A stretch of DNA of 60,000 nt, taken from the NCBI RefSeq assembly GCF_026151205.1, contig NC_087079.1:10408635-10468634 (forward strand), given 5' to 3'. A program made the position numbers and the translations under genes. This stretch comes from Bolinopsis microptera (lineage: Eukaryota > Ctenophora > Tentaculata > Lobata > Bolinopsidae). This document shows, piece after piece, positions 1-12,916 of this stretch (its first letter is position 1; every line of letters begins with the position of its first letter). The notes under the pieces are model-generated. The model worked only from the letters and a program-made list of their open reading frames with translations. It ran no database searches and was not told the DNA's origin.

Positions 1-429
1 TCAAAAAACAAGCGTGAACAGGACCAAAAACCGAGTGCAGCTGTAAAAACGTTAAACAGTACTAACGAGAGTACACATTTGTAAGTTTTGGGAAAAGATC
101 GGGTGCTGTCAAGCGCGAATGATCTGCACTAATGCCCGATGACTTCTTTAGCTAATTTGAAAGTAGTAGTTGGGGAGGATGATGGCACTGAGCGGTGAAA
201 TGCTGGGTAGTGGTCACATCCTCACACCATGATTACAGGCCAAACTTGAGAAGTAGGAGGAGGAATTTGGTAGTGCGTCAAATAACCAAGGATCGAGGAG
301 AAGGAGAGTATTTATTTTACTATTTTTGGGTGCTTTACGTTTGCTCTGACGGTGGCATGGTGACAAAAATTGCGGAAATGTTAACATCGATAAATCTTCA
401 GACACATTGAGACAATGATTTGGGTTACA

Positions 430-1940
430 CTTCAGAAATTCCTGCTGTCAGTCCTACTTCCACAGGACGAACTGTCGTATCTCCACCACGAACATCGATC
501 ATGATTTAATGCACCTACTGGCAGAAATTCCTCAGGATATTAAAGTCGATCACTATTCAAAACAACCCGACGGGAAAAATACCTAGGATGCTCACATGTT
601 GATGTTCGACACTAAATTACAAAATACTTTGGCTGAGATTGATCTTTGAGTTGAGGAAGTAATTGCAGATTTAACGCATTTCGAACAAGAGAAAGATTTC
701 TTACACAACACTAGAAGTTCCAGAGCATTCTCATGTTGGACTATATTGCAACTCTTCAGATACAACTATGAGTCTGTTTGAACTTATAAGTTGGGCCCTT
801 AAACCACAAGTGACAAATTTGGGGGCGATATATGTCACAGATTAAAATATTTTGTTTTGAAATTTCTCAAAAGAGGGGGTCATAGACATTGAACTATTCT
901 GAAAATTATCACAACCAATCGAGGTACAACAAAGGAATCCTCTCCATCGTCCATCCACTTTGGAAATGAATTCCAAGAAAACCGTTGAAATAGAGATTGC
1001 AAAACCACTAAAACATAAGTTGTGGTAGGTCGAACTTATAAGCTGTCGGCTCCAAACAAAAGAGTTTATGAATTAGCTTGATATGACAAATGTCAAAATT
1101 ATCCAATAATATAGTTTGTGAATATGTGTCAAACTTGCATGCTGTGCAATGTAGCAATCAATGGTGAAGTCACTGTTCCCGGATAAGATGCCTCAAAGAC
1201 AAATTGGTTATGTCAGTGCTCATCATATGTCCGGTTTAACTTCAAAAGATTCCAAAAGCTCGATTTTGACTTGGCACCGAGGTCCAACCAGTTGAAACTG
1301 CTGCAGCGAGATATTATCAAAGTGAGCTGAGACTTTGGAAGTGGTTTAACAAGTGTCATCTGTTACCGATAAACCATGTTCCCAGGGAAAATTACAAATT
1401 AAGACCCGATGACAGGAACAATCGGGGATGATATCGAAACAATTGGACTGTTGTAGCAGACCAGGTTTCTCTAAGTGAGAGAAAGAGAAAGAGTGTCTGA
1501 TCACGGTTACAACGGTCTCGGGAGACGCTAGACAACTCCGCACCAATCAGCACTTCACGCCTGAGTGACAGCAACACTAAAGACTTGTCGTGCGAGTTAG
1601 TGCCCTGAAGAGGACTTGAAATGCCTCAACAAGCTCAATGTCCCTGGAGGGTAGCAGTGGCCGGATCGAAATCCTGCCAGTGCCTGGGCCGGGGTCAAAA
1701 AGTGAGGTTGTAATTGGGTGGCAATCAACACCAATCAGGGTAATTGGCCCCCTTAGAATTGGTGCAGTGTCTTGTAAGACCTTGTTTCTTGAGACGACAG
1801 AAAACTGACGGACGCGAACTGTTGACGGCCGGAGTAAAAGGTCTGGCAAAGGGCTATACGGTGGGCTTTCAAGCTAAAATTAGCCATGCCTCCAATGCCC
1901 TAAACGGCAGAAGATTCGCCCAGAAACGTCATTGGCAAAT
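430..1940 (+). pseudogene. possible degraded coding relic, family unknown
   Basis: Between about 490 and 740 one forward frame stays readable except for two stops, with a protein-like composition rich in D, E, H and L. Similar short readable stretches continue in shifted frames to about 1940. I do not recognise a family; a decayed retroelement or a pseudogene are both possible. No splice structure or start codon can be defended. Confidence 0.18.
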
Positions 1941-1941
1941 C

Positions 1942-4900
1942 ACTTAGCTATCAGTATTGGTAGAATTCGTAATAATGGCCATAACGTCACTTAACCGAAG
2001 CCAAATCAAATAAAACAAGCAAAAGAAGGGAATTAAATAACACAAAGACTTGCTCCACTGCACGGAGGAAAGAGCAGAAAAGATCGAACCTACAGAGCAA
2101 TTGTTTAGATCCTTTTATAGACCTTTTTAATCCAAGGAAAGACTGCACAATGAATGTGCATCAACGTTCAAAGACTCCATGTCACATGATCATCACATGA
2201 CAGGTTACATCACCTAAAGCACAACACGCGACTGGTTGGTCGAGCAGCGGCTTTGTGGAAACAAATGCCGGTCTGGAAAACTGTTCGTGAAGTAGCACGT
2301 GACCCTGAGTGTTGCAGAAGGCTGCAGTTCTGTTAAAGACAAACACAGCGCGGTTATGTTTGTTGTAGCGGGGAAACAGAGGAAATAGTGGAGCTAACAA
2401 TAACATGATGGTAATAGAAAGTTTGGTGTTCTAATAATAAAAGTATAAAACGTTATATTAGCTACCGTTAACTTTAGATGTAGACACTTCCTAACAGTAA
2501 CAGTGACTAGACGGTTATTAAAAACTCCAATTCGTGAACTATCACTGATACGCAGGAAGTAATAAACAATATACACGTCACAAGAACGCATATAGTGAGA
2601 AGTGGAACTAGAAGTGGTACACGAGTAAGGGTTCTTATTTGTAATAGGAGGGCAATTTAACAGCCGCCTATCGGCGCTGGCCTGATTACTATTAATAAAC
2701 TCAGTTTTACTATCGGTATACTGTAGAGACGTAAGTTGAGGTATAGTTTTCGCGTAGCCGTAATTACATGCCTCAAGGTTGATGACAACAAATAAAATAT
2801 TAAAATAATGGGTTGGGATCTACTATCTCAGAATCATCGCCGGATGACATAATATTTGTTGCTAAATCAACCAACCCAGCCCTAAACAACGCTTTATACC
2901 AGTCGATAATAAAAATTAACCTGAGTAGATTACGGTCCATAATTCCAACCTACAGAACTATTAGCACAGTCTACTGAAGAAGAAGACAGAACATTAAACC
3001 CACCAAAATGCTTCCCTGAGAAACCCCCACAAAGAAAAGCCCTCAGCAGGCCCCCTTTGGTCGCCAAATAACAGCGCCGTACAAAAACCCCACATTAGCA
3101 GTAGCAAGTAGATGAGGACAGATGATCCCAGTGATAAGAAGGTGGTGACGGGCTTAAGTACAGAAGAACAGGTTAATGGTAGTAGGGAGGTGTGTGTAAG
3201 GGTTCGTGACTCTGTCAAATGGTGGACGGTTACAGAGGGCTGCCAGTTCCCCGGTTCCCGTCCCTTACTCAGTTTCGCTTGGGTCCTTGTCAACACGTGC
3301 AGTCTGCAGATGTTGGGTGGTTTTTGACGGCTGCTCTATTTGCAGAGGCCTCATTATCGCAATGACATAATTTGGTTTACAAGTTTTCGGTGCACTTTTT
3401 ATTAAAAGGAGGGGTACGTTTAACAAATAGAAGGTGTCTAGAATGTGTCTAATTTGGAAGTGTGTTCTGAATATAAGCACCTCCGGCCATCCCAACACCG
3501 GGAGAGACCTGCCCTTGTATTTTGTTGTTGTTATAAATTATAGTTGTATGGTTTGTAGACAACGTTTGTAGGTCTGGACCAGCATGCAATACAATTACAG
3601 ACAATCAACTGAAAGAAGTGCAAGTTGTTATAGGACTATGTGTGCAGTGGTAGGGCAAACAGCCGACAAATCGACAATGGTCCACACTATGTGAGACGAT
3701 CGGAGAAATCTTACAACATTTTACAAACTCAAATAAGAACAACAATGGCTTCCTTGTTTCATCAAGAAGAGTCAATATACCCTAAATATGACTCAGAAAC
3801 GATACGAAGCTTGTGCAGATCAGGGCAAATATTAAAATTAGAAAACATTTTTCCTCCGAGATACTAATCCTAATGGACATTGAAATATTTGCCGTACATT
3901 ACTAAAAGTGCAGGGAATAATTGGACAACAAACGTTTGGCTTTAGTTACCGGTTCCCACCCAGACAGCCATCAGGGATCAGGCAGCTAGAAAATATTGAA
4001 ATTGAGAAGTTGGAGGGGTTCCACAAAAGTGATAAACACAGATAAGTGTATATCTCAATATATGATAATATCTAGTGCATGGCAGTGAAGGTGGTAATAG
4101 AATCATGATGATTTTAATTACCCATTAGCATATCTTTGACTGTGAAGGGTCAGATTTCAGCTAAAATGTTAGCAATGTTCGGTTTCTAATCACCAAAGGC
4201 GGAAGCTTAATTTCAGAGATTAACAGGAAGAAAAGGTAGTTTCACATACTTAAATTAAGCATTCATCTGCATGAACTCTGATTATTCGAAGTTACCCAAC
4301 ATAATGAATATGACAGGATATCAAAAAATGGCGTCAAGGAAATGAAGTGTCAAATAAAGAGAAAGTAATGAGAAGAAGGAAAAAAGAGAAGTGATCTCAA
4401 CTGCTGCAAATTGCACAATAAACCACATCCCACTAGACCATTGCTTAGAGTGTTAGAGACATGAGAGTTCCTAACGTCTGCACTAAATGAAGAGCGTCAA
4501 CCAGCCTTCACTTTTCGATGAGACAAAAATGGAGGTCCACTCTTGAGTCGGTGGACTACCGAGCAAGTTCTCAGTGCTACAAAGGGGTAATAAAAGCGGT
4601 GGTGTAGCTGAAACAATTTAATGTTTTCTCACCTCCTTGAAGGAGCCAATTAGAGGTGCTCCTGGAGGTCACGTTGTTAGCAGTTACGAGCAAGTTTCCA
4701 GGGGAGTATGGCATCACGTGGCAGAGGGTTGTTTAATACTTGACAAAAAGGCACGGTTGGTTGCTACCGGGTTGTTACCACGGTAGTGGAGGTACTTTGA
4801 CGTGAATTTGACATAAAACCCATAATAGTCTCCTCTTGTCTGACTTACAAATTGTGCGTAATCTGCCCGAAAAATAGAGTTTCTTGATTTTGACGGCCGT

Positions 4901-7900
4901 ATATAACGAGTATATTGACCAGCCCTAATTGTGAACGTCCGCCGCAGTTTGATATTCGGTGGTCGACCAGGATAGATATTTTGGCTGTAGCCAAGATAGA
5001 GGGCCAAATTCTTCAAATTTAATGCTTGGACTGGAGTTTTACTTCAGTCCAAGTTCTTCTACTAATATGAAGTAGTTTTTTAAAGTACGAACCATGTTTA
5101 ATTTAAGGGCAGCACTGGGACATAAATATAAAATAGCACTACTTGCCCTAGTTTGAAATGTCTGGTCACGCACTAAACTGTTTCATTAGCACCAACCATT
5201 TTGGAGTATATTAGAGATTTACACTACAACAAACAAGTCAACAACTTCGTAAAGATACTTGCAAAAGTGCAAGAGTGCAAATTTGTAATTTGAACTATCA
5301 AGTATAGTCATGATTGACACGACTTAAAAGTTTAATGTAAAGTTCGTCTCTAATTCTCAAGTTCTTCTGTTAAGACATGACAAAATGACATGGACCTGGT
5401 CACACCAAAAATGTCAATAATAAGCATGTAAAGCTACACTTCCTATAACTCGGAGGAGCAGTACTGCAGACCAAACGGTAATTCGCGAAATTGCTCAATG
5501 CTCAACCCAAAGCACACCACATGTCGCCTCGTAATCATGTCGTCTAAAACTAGAAAGAAGTATGCAAGTAAAACTTTGCAGCCTTTACAAAACATGTGCA
5601 AGGCAAAGTGAAAATTGTTAAGTCTTTTACGTTCAAATATTCATGCATGCAGATTTCCAGAGAAATCCTGCGGTGAAATTATGCGGTGGTCACCAATATG
5701 GATCAAAATGTGCGTTAAAGCGACGGAACCTATCATCGAAGGATCGAGAATGTGTCAAATATAGGGGAGGATTTAACCGCGACCAGTCAGATCGATCTTG
5801 GACGCTAGCCAATTAAAAACTGTATCAAAGACACGTGGTTTATGGCTCCCAGCCAATAAAATAACCTCCTACATACACGAGATATGGCTCACAGCTAATA
5901 AAATAACCTCGCCAGGACACGTGACAGTAGCTGATCGTTTAGAGATCGTGAGACGTAGCGTCGTATCCTGGAACTGTCTGGATGGCGCGAATAACGGAGT
6001 CTGATGCAAGTTATACTAAGTACTAACAAATTCAGGGAGTTGACTTATCTCATTAATATGGGAGGTGGCGCCATGAGTTAGAGTTCCAGCTTCGCTACTT
6101 AGGCGGTTGTAAGGCCATGTAATTGTCACGCCCTGTTTTCCTAGATCAAGATTCTAATTTCGGAATAAACTCTGACAATTTCACTTGTGCCAATTCAGTT
6201 CACCAGTGAAAAGTATACCACAATATCGAATAAGATCCAAGAAAGGGGATAGATGATTTTTAAGAGCATACAACGAAGTGAAGTCTATGATTATTGATTC
6301 TGACATTCACTGAGATTGTTAGATCTCCTCTGCTCGACACTGACAGCTGAATACTGAACTTATAATATACTTGCTAATGAAACGGAATATCGGAGATTGA
6401 TACATTTTCCTGTCACGACAGCTTCCCAAGAAGCACAAATTATTTGTTTAATGGTAGTGTTGAAAGTTTTATTCGTCCACCTGTCATGGCGAGAAGATTC
6501 ATCTAGCTTCAAAAATTATTAATATTAACAAAATAGATCCACGTCACCGATACAGGTATTAGTATTATCTGATTATATGAATTTCATTTGGTTAAATCGC
6601 TCGCAATATGCGCTGAAGAGCACACAGTTTGCTTTATACTAGGGTAAAATATAAGCTATGGCAGAGCCTGGAGGAGAATATTTAAAACCTATAAGTGATA
6701 CGAAAGGATTTTATTAGCGTGAGCTTTCAAAATACTTGTGTAAATCGTCTTCAGCTGGCAGAGTCTAAAGCCTGCTCGAGTCAACCTACAATATTGTCGG
6801 AGTAAGAAATGGCGAAACTAACTCAAGTATACTAGAAGTCTATCAAGTATGCTCAGACAATTGTTCTGTTAAGCAGGTCTGTCGAGTCTACTCAGCAGAC
6901 AAGTTTGCAGCAGAGTCTGCTCGTTAAAATCTGCACCGAAGGTTTTTACCCTCTGAACGAGAAAGTAGTTTTTGGGGAGGCTCTAAAACTAAGAGGCCAT
7001 AAACATTAGACAGTGCCAACGTTAGTTCCACTGGGTTATCCCCTTCGAGTTCGACTTCCAGACAATGAGCAGTTTAAGAATAACATATACCAAATATCAA
7101 CCCCGACCTCAAACCTGCAAAGCCCTGCAGCAGAGGACGCGAAACTACGGCTACGGAGACACACAATGGAATTAGAAACTATCTTATTCACTCCAGGTAA
7201 CTTTCCTAGGATCAACCAACCGGGAACGACAGAAACAAAGCCTCTTTGTTCCTAGTCTTTCAAAAGTCTCCATTGTGTCCATTGTTTCAGAGTGTTCATC
7301 ATTATAAAGGCCAGGTGTGACCTATCACGGACGAGGTTTCCACCGTGGGGTGCTAGACAGCACTATCGGTAACTATTGAATCTTTCTTCCGATATAGGAC
7401 CTTATTGTAAGCATGGAACTTCTCAAGAGTCGTTATTAGCTACAGGTGAAAGTTCCCTTGGGTCCATTCTGTAACCATCACTGTCCCTGCAAACAGAGTC
7501 ATGGTTCATGGTAGACTCACCAACTCTCACATCAGGAAATGGAGAGTAGACTAAATGTATAACGTCACCGTCTTGGTAAATGTATTTATTAAGTTCACAT
7601 TTGAAGCTGACCTTTATCAGCCTGTAATTCACCAGCAAGTTTAAAGTAACGTCCAATTGATTGACACAACCTTATTACTAAACAAATTTCTAACTCTTAT
7701 CTCAAATCATGAACGAGAAGTAACTTGAGCCAAACAAATACAAAACCACACGCAATATCAGCAATCTAGTTCGACGGTCCCGGAGCAAATTATAATTAAA
7801 ACTGATTAATAAGTAACACGTCTCGCGGGCTATCCGACGTCCGTCCGTGTATGCACATAAATGCAGCTGCACTCTGCAGCTGTCAACCACAACCTGCTTC

Positions 7901-8941
7901 AATCACTTCACGTGCCCGGTGTAGCGACATTTGATTGGTTAGACAAGGTTGTAGATGGTTGTAATGACGATGTCATTGGTCACATACAGTTGAAGGTACA
8001 TGCTGATTGCTGGAGGTTTGTTTTTGTTTATTTTCCTGGTAAAAAGTGCTGTCTTTACTGATAAATGAGTGGAGTAGTTCCGCTTTACTGTCACGTGACA
8101 AAAATTGTGTGGATCTTGTGATTGATTAGTAATATCATCTCAGCTTACTATAAGCCGTGTTATCGATCCAACAGGAAATACATACCAGCTAAAGCTAAAC
8201 CAAACCAGAGGATAACATCGCGGACATGTTGCTACAATTTGTAACTTCAACAGTGAAGCTGCTGGGCTTTTGAATTAGTGTAGGCAGTAAACGTTTATCA
8301 ATGGGTGATCTAGAAAGCATTAGCTTCTGGAGGGAAATCACATTTCCTCGGCAGCAGAGTTTTACGCTAACTTATCGATCTCAACAATCCAATGAAGTAC
8401 AGTCCTAACTCCTTCTAAGAACTACAGTTCCCTTAACAGTGACTATATCAAAGAACGTTTCAAGCTCGCGAACCTGATGAAGCTAGCTGGCAAGTGCAAA
8501 TTCTAAACAAGAAGTAGAAGTACAAACAAAATACAAAATCTTACATACTTTGAGTTTTCAGACTCGTCTGTAAATCGGAGCAGTAGAATTACTGTCGGAC
8601 GCAGAATGTGTAATGGCAGATGGTTAAACGCCAGTTCCTTAATTCTAATGCTAAACAGCCGCAATGTGCAATACAAACAGAGTATAAACGCACGGAAAAT
8701 CTTCGAGCTGTAGTCTTAGTCAGCCAGTTTATGGACCTCAGAAACGCCTCAATAAGTAGAAGTTGGATAATAATATGTAGTAAGGTGGCAGCATTGTGAC
8801 GTTGAAAGTATAACACCCGAACTAAGATTGATGTAAAGATATTTCTAGAAGTCTGAAAAGAAGCAAATGTTGCACCATATTATCAAGTCGTATATAATTG
8901 TGCGAATGTTACTAAAGTACAGAGCAGGCGATCCCAACGCT
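1942..8941. other. intergenic, no supported gene
   Basis: Only short open frames occur on either strand, with no recognisable domain or consistent splice pair. The base composition is ordinary for the window. The only structure I see is a short near-duplicate at 5836-5912, listed separately. Confidence 0.5.
5836..5912. repeat. short tandem duplication
   Basis: Two near-identical blocks each contain GGCTC, then CAGC, then AATAAAATAACCTC, about 45 bp apart, each followed by a CACG motif. This is a local duplication with no evident function. Confidence 0.5.
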
Positions 8942-8943
8942 TA

Positions 8944-9741
8944 CCTTACTCGGGATTATTATGACCGGGATAAAGTGGCGGGTTTAGGGTAATTTCGCCA
9001 TATTTTTCCCGAACCACATTTTCACCGGTCGTTAATAAACCCGCCGACTCAGCTTTTAGGGTTCCCAAGGGGTATGGGTGCTCATATTTTAATGGTTGTC
9101 TTATATTCACTAAAGAAGACTATTGGGACACTTGTTGTAGGTTTTTCGACTTCATTTGGCTAAAATTGCAAAAAATTCACCTTTTTGCCCAATTCTTGTC
9201 ATATATCCTTATTGTCAAAGTTGATTTAAATAGGCCAATTTTTAATTTCTTAGGTATTGACTATCTCTACATAATGAAATAGGACTCAAAGTAAAAGTAA
9301 CAGTTAAATTAAAACTCGAATTAATTAAAACGGTCAATAACATGAATCAGTTTCATCAGTCATTTATTCATAATTCTAAACAATGTGAACGATGCATTCT
9401 TTCGAAGATTTTCTACAAATTGAGTCATAATGGTTATTTGATACACGTAAACATGTAATGCTAATTCAAAACAACGAATTTGCTAGAGTCTACTTTCAAC
9501 AATTATTGATAATTCGACTTGTTTCACAAGTTTTAGCAATGCGAAAATTTCTGAACCTGCTTATCTCTAATAAGGAAATTTACATATGAGACAAAATATT
9601 TGAATCTAAAATTGAAAGGTTGGACACCGGTAAAATGGCGACCGGGAAAATGTGGTGGGTTTTGAGCAATTTCGCCATATTTTTCCCGAACCATATTTTA
9701 ACCGGTCGTTAATAAACCCGTCGTAACAATCCCGAGTAAGG
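8944..9741. mobile_element. TA-inserting MITE, copy 1
   Basis: A 798-bp element with terminal inverted repeats beginning CCTTACTCGGGATT, flanked on both sides by TA, as expected for Tc1/mariner-type insertion. Each end also carries a direct copy of a block containing TTTTTCCCGAACCA and GGTCGTTAATAAACCCG, so the termini are compound. A second copy sits at 39705-40508; the outer parts match closely but the centres differ. No transposase is visible here. Confidence 0.85.
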
Positions 9742-10100
9742 TAAGTAGAACAAAAGATCTCAAACTGCATCGAGTCTGTTTGTTACATCTCCCTTTAGAG
9801 GCACAACTCCGATGTGTGCCTGTATGGTCGATAGACCCCAAAATTATGCAAAACAGGATAGCTGAAATCATCGCTAGGATAAGACTCACTAAGTGATTTC
9901 TTAGTATGATTAATTACATTGAGACTGGATGTCACCGCGTAGTCCTAGTTAAGAGTTGGTGGTTTCACTAATACCACGATAAAAGCATGCTTCGTCTCAT
10001 TTTCATGGAGTATAATTAGTCTAAGCCCTTTAAATTTCGTAAAGTTATTTTCATCGTTGTTAAATGAGAAGGACAAAATAGTAAATCATTCCGGATTTTG

Positions 10101-10405
10101 GGTCGTTAGTTCAATGGATTGGTTGTCTAATGGTAGCTTGTATGTTGTACTGCTCGTAATCGAAAGGTTACAAGTTCGAAGCCCGCCTGTGTCACCAATC
10201 CTTGGGTTGAGCTAAAGATTGGTTGGGTATACAGCCCCCACGGTCGACTCAGCCGAGTGATCGGCAAACCGTGAACGGGGTTAAATCGAGGAGCAACACT
10301 TGAGTAGAGAAGCTACGAGCGAACAAAGTCTGGTACACATTAGCTTCACCGTCGCTAGTCTTGTTAGGTCCTTCGGCTTCGTGTAATTAGCCAGTTACTT
10401 AATGT
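10101..10405 (+). repeat. candidate tRNA-derived SINE
   Basis: The head has a good RNA polymerase III A box (TAGTTCAATGG at about 10107) and a B-box-like AGTTCGAAGCC at about 10171. The spacing is longer than in a normal tRNA, and the T stem does not pair well, so this is not a functional tRNA gene. A non-tRNA body follows with CAGCCGAGTGATCGG. The 3' boundary is a guess. Confidence 0.4.
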
Positions 10406-11260
10406 GTGGTTGAAATTATCGAAGTAAAATTTGAGTCAGACTCTTTAACAAAATTTATTTTCAACAAAATTGTGATTCGTAATGTTTTGTCCAGGGAACG
10501 CAGTAAGAAATGTGTGGTAGGAGGTTCAAATCAGAGTTGCCAGTGGCTATGTATATTGTACATGATACAAGATGAATGTGTCAAACTGATGTACACATAC
10601 ATTAAAAGTGTTTCATTTTCAACCGCACTGAAGACCTGCTGGTGGCGATTTCACTTATGCTTAATTAAGCTTACTTGGTACAATTTGAATCGGCGATGAA
10701 GAATGTAGTATCATCTGTCACTATAATTGAAAACTACAGAACTAAACTTTTTAAATATCCACCTTTGAACAAAAATTCAATCAAAAACTGCTATTTTAGT
10801 GTTTTTACCTTTGTTCCTTTTTAACGACAACACTGGAAATATAACGTACCGTTGAGAGTCGTGTGATCAAGATATCCAACAAATATCAAAATTACTCAGG
10901 TAATTTACCAATTATCTGATGGAGAACATTTGTGATTTTGAACAATTTTTTTTCATTGATAAGATTAAGATAAACACCCCTGATCAATTTGCAACCTTAA
11001 TATTTATCTGTACTAGTGCTAATTTGGTCATTCACGACTAGAAATTATCTAACCAATCAGCTTTTAGGATAACAATGACCTACTAGTAATGGCTCTCCTT
11101 TATAATTTTCCTTCATAAGATTAGAATTTTAATTTTTTACTCAATCAGCTTTAGACAATGAGATTAACTTGTAAAATCTAGCATGGTTTCATAACTTCTC
11201 GTACCACATTAATTCTGTTAAAACTTTTTGTCGTCTTGGTTGATTCTCAAGGTAGTTCTG
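10406..11260. other. intergenic upstream of transporter
   Basis: An AT-rich stretch. A 97-codon open frame at 10406-10699 has no recognisable domain and overlaps the end of the SINE-like sequence, so I do not call it. The transporter promoter should lie here, but I see no convincing core element. Confidence 0.4.
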
Positions 11261-12916
11261 ATGGTGGTTCATGCTGACGCAGCTCTGGCTGCGGGTGACT
11301 CCGAAATCTTCAAAGCCAATGATTCCTCGAGAGAGACTCTTACTATAGAAGAAGCGATTGATCGTGTTGTTGTCAAAGTGACTTTGAAAATGGTGTTGAT
11401 ATTTGGTGCTGCGTGCTTAACGATCGTTAACACTGGTTCTGCTACGTACTTGACAGTTTTCACCGGCCACATCCCTTACAACGAATGGACTTGTCTGTCT
11501 AAAACATGTTCTAATCTCCTGATATCAGCTGGGTCTTCTGAAGACTTCTACTCTTACGAAAACATGTGCAAAAATGATTTAGTCGCAGGATCAGACTTCA
11601 AGTGGACATCGAAGATGAAAACCTTTTCCATGGAATGGGACTTTTACTGTAAAAATGAAGCTAAGTTGTCTGTGTTATCCAGTGTATTCTTTATAGGCAC
11701 ATTTCTCGGTCTTATTTGCTCTACTGGTTTGTATGAGAGGCTAGGCCGAAAGAGAGGAGCAACAATAGGCAGCTTTATGGTATTGGTTGCCGTTTCTGTC
11801 AGTTCTGTCGCTAACAATTATTTGGTCTTGCTTCTCCTCCGTCTGATATACGGATTAGGGCAAAGTATTACTTACATGGGATCGTACTGTTGGATTGTTG
11901 AACTGGCACCTACATATCTGAGAAACCATATCAGTAATCTCTACACTCTTGGGTGGTCTGTTGGGGTTTTTGCGCTGATTGGAATCAGCTACTTTATTCA
12001 TCAGTGGCAATATGTTTATGTAGCTGTTGCCTGCGTGAATGCTGTTGCAATTCTTCCCTTCTTTTTACTTCCTCTCCCTGAGTCCCCGAGGTTCTCCTTG
12101 ATGAAGGGTAGAGAGGAAGAAGCGAAGAAAACTCTACGGCTACTGGCCAAAATGAATGGCAGCAAAGTCTCCCTTGACAATGTTGATTTGGTTTATGAAG
12201 AGAGGAATCAGTCCTACCTACAGCAGGTCAAAGATTTCAAATACCACCCAACTATGCTAAAGGAGACTCTCATCGGAATGATTGCTTGGTTCAGTGCTGC
12301 CGTGGTTTCTTACAGTTATCAGTTTGGATGGAGCAAGATGGGCAATGATCTGCACAGTATCTACTGTTTTTCATCTCTGGGTGAGGGGATATCTTTTGTA
12401 ATCTGTGTTCCCTGCTGCCAATATCTCGGACGTAAAAGGGCTACACTCTTCTTCTTTGCACTGGTTATTGTCATGAATGCGATCGCCTCGCTGGACATCA
12501 AGTTCACCCATGATTGGAGTCTAGAAACATTGGCCAGCATTATTGGAAGCATGGGATCTGGAGCTGCTTTCATCATGATGTACTTGTATTCTGGAGAATT
12601 AGCTCCGACATCACACCGGGGCATGATAATGTGTCTCTGCTCCAGCTGTGCCAGGATAGGCAGCTTCATTGGTCCCTACATTAACTTGCTGTATGGGCTG
12701 ACAGACAGGAGGGTGCCTTTAGCCCTGTTTGCGGGTTTATCTTTGCTGGCATGTGTGGCGGTCTGGTTCCTTCCTGACACCACGGGAAGATCTGTTCCTG
12801 AAACTCCTGGAGATGTTGATATATTATCAAGGAAGAAGAAGCTAGAAGGACAGGACGAGGATAAAGAAGCGAAACACGTAGTGGTTAACAAACTCAATAG
12901 CTGTGAACAAAAATAG
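11261..12916 (+). CDS. SLC22-type organic ion transporter (MFS)
   Basis: A single uninterrupted 551-residue frame. It reads as a major facilitator protein of the SLC22 organic cation/anion transporter family, which moves organic ions across the plasma membrane. After the first membrane segment comes a large cysteine-bearing extracellular loop ending TFSMEWDFYC, the family's typical EWDxxC signature. Next come the cytoplasmic GLYERLGRKRGA loop, ELAPTYLRNH, the mid-protein PESPRFSLMKGR motif, a second LGRKRA loop, ELAPTSHRG and a final LPDTTGRSVPET, all in the expected family order. The length matches the family (about 550). The frame is open back to 11222, so an upstream exon or a TTG at 11228 is possible; I chose the first ATG. 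Having no intron is unusual for SLC22 and could mean retroposition, but I see no poly-A tail or flanking repeats. The exact substrate cannot be read from sequence. Confidence 0.92.
   Translation: MVVHADAALAAGDSEIFKANDSSRETLTIEEAIDRVVVKVTLKMVLIFGAACLTIVNTGSATYLTVFTGHIPYNEWTCLSKTCSNLLISAGSSEDFYSYENMCKNDLVAGSDFKWTSKMKTFSMEWDFYCKNEAKLSVLSSVFFIGTFLGLICSTGLYERLGRKRGATIGSFMVLVAVSVSSVANNYLVLLLLRLIYGLGQSITYMGSYCWIVELAPTYLRNHISNLYTLGWSVGVFALIGISYFIHQWQYVYVAVACVNAVAILPFFLLPLPESPRFSLMKGREEEAKKTLRLLAKMNGSKVSLDNVDLVYEERNQSYLQQVKDFKYHPTMLKETLIGMIAWFSAAVVSYSYQFGWSKMGNDLHSIYCFSSLGEGISFVICVPCCQYLGRKRATLFFFALVIVMNAIASLDIKFTHDWSLETLASIIGSMGSGAAFIMMYLYSGELAPTSHRGMIMCLCSSCARIGSFIGPYINLLYGLTDRRVPLALFAGLSLLACVAVWFLPDTTGRSVPETPGDVDILSRKKKLEGQDEDKEAKHVVVNKLNSCEQK

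Noticed and set aside
3640-3867. 75-codon + strand frame
   Set aside because: Length is within chance expectation and no family is recognisable.
4714-5016. 100-codon - strand frame with faint CUB-like spacing (NIYPGRPPN ... DYYGFYVKF)
   Set aside because: No cysteines in the expected places, no splice partners and no neighbouring exons; resemblance too weak to call.
10105-10200. Functional tRNA gene
   Set aside because: A and B boxes are present, but the T stem does not pair and spacing is too long; treated as a SINE head.
10406-10699. 97-codon + strand frame
   Set aside because: No domain, no splice context, and its start overlaps the SINE-like sequence.
12361-12897. Reverse-strand open frames opposite the transporter
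   Set aside because: They lie antisense to a well-supported coding region and lack any domain.
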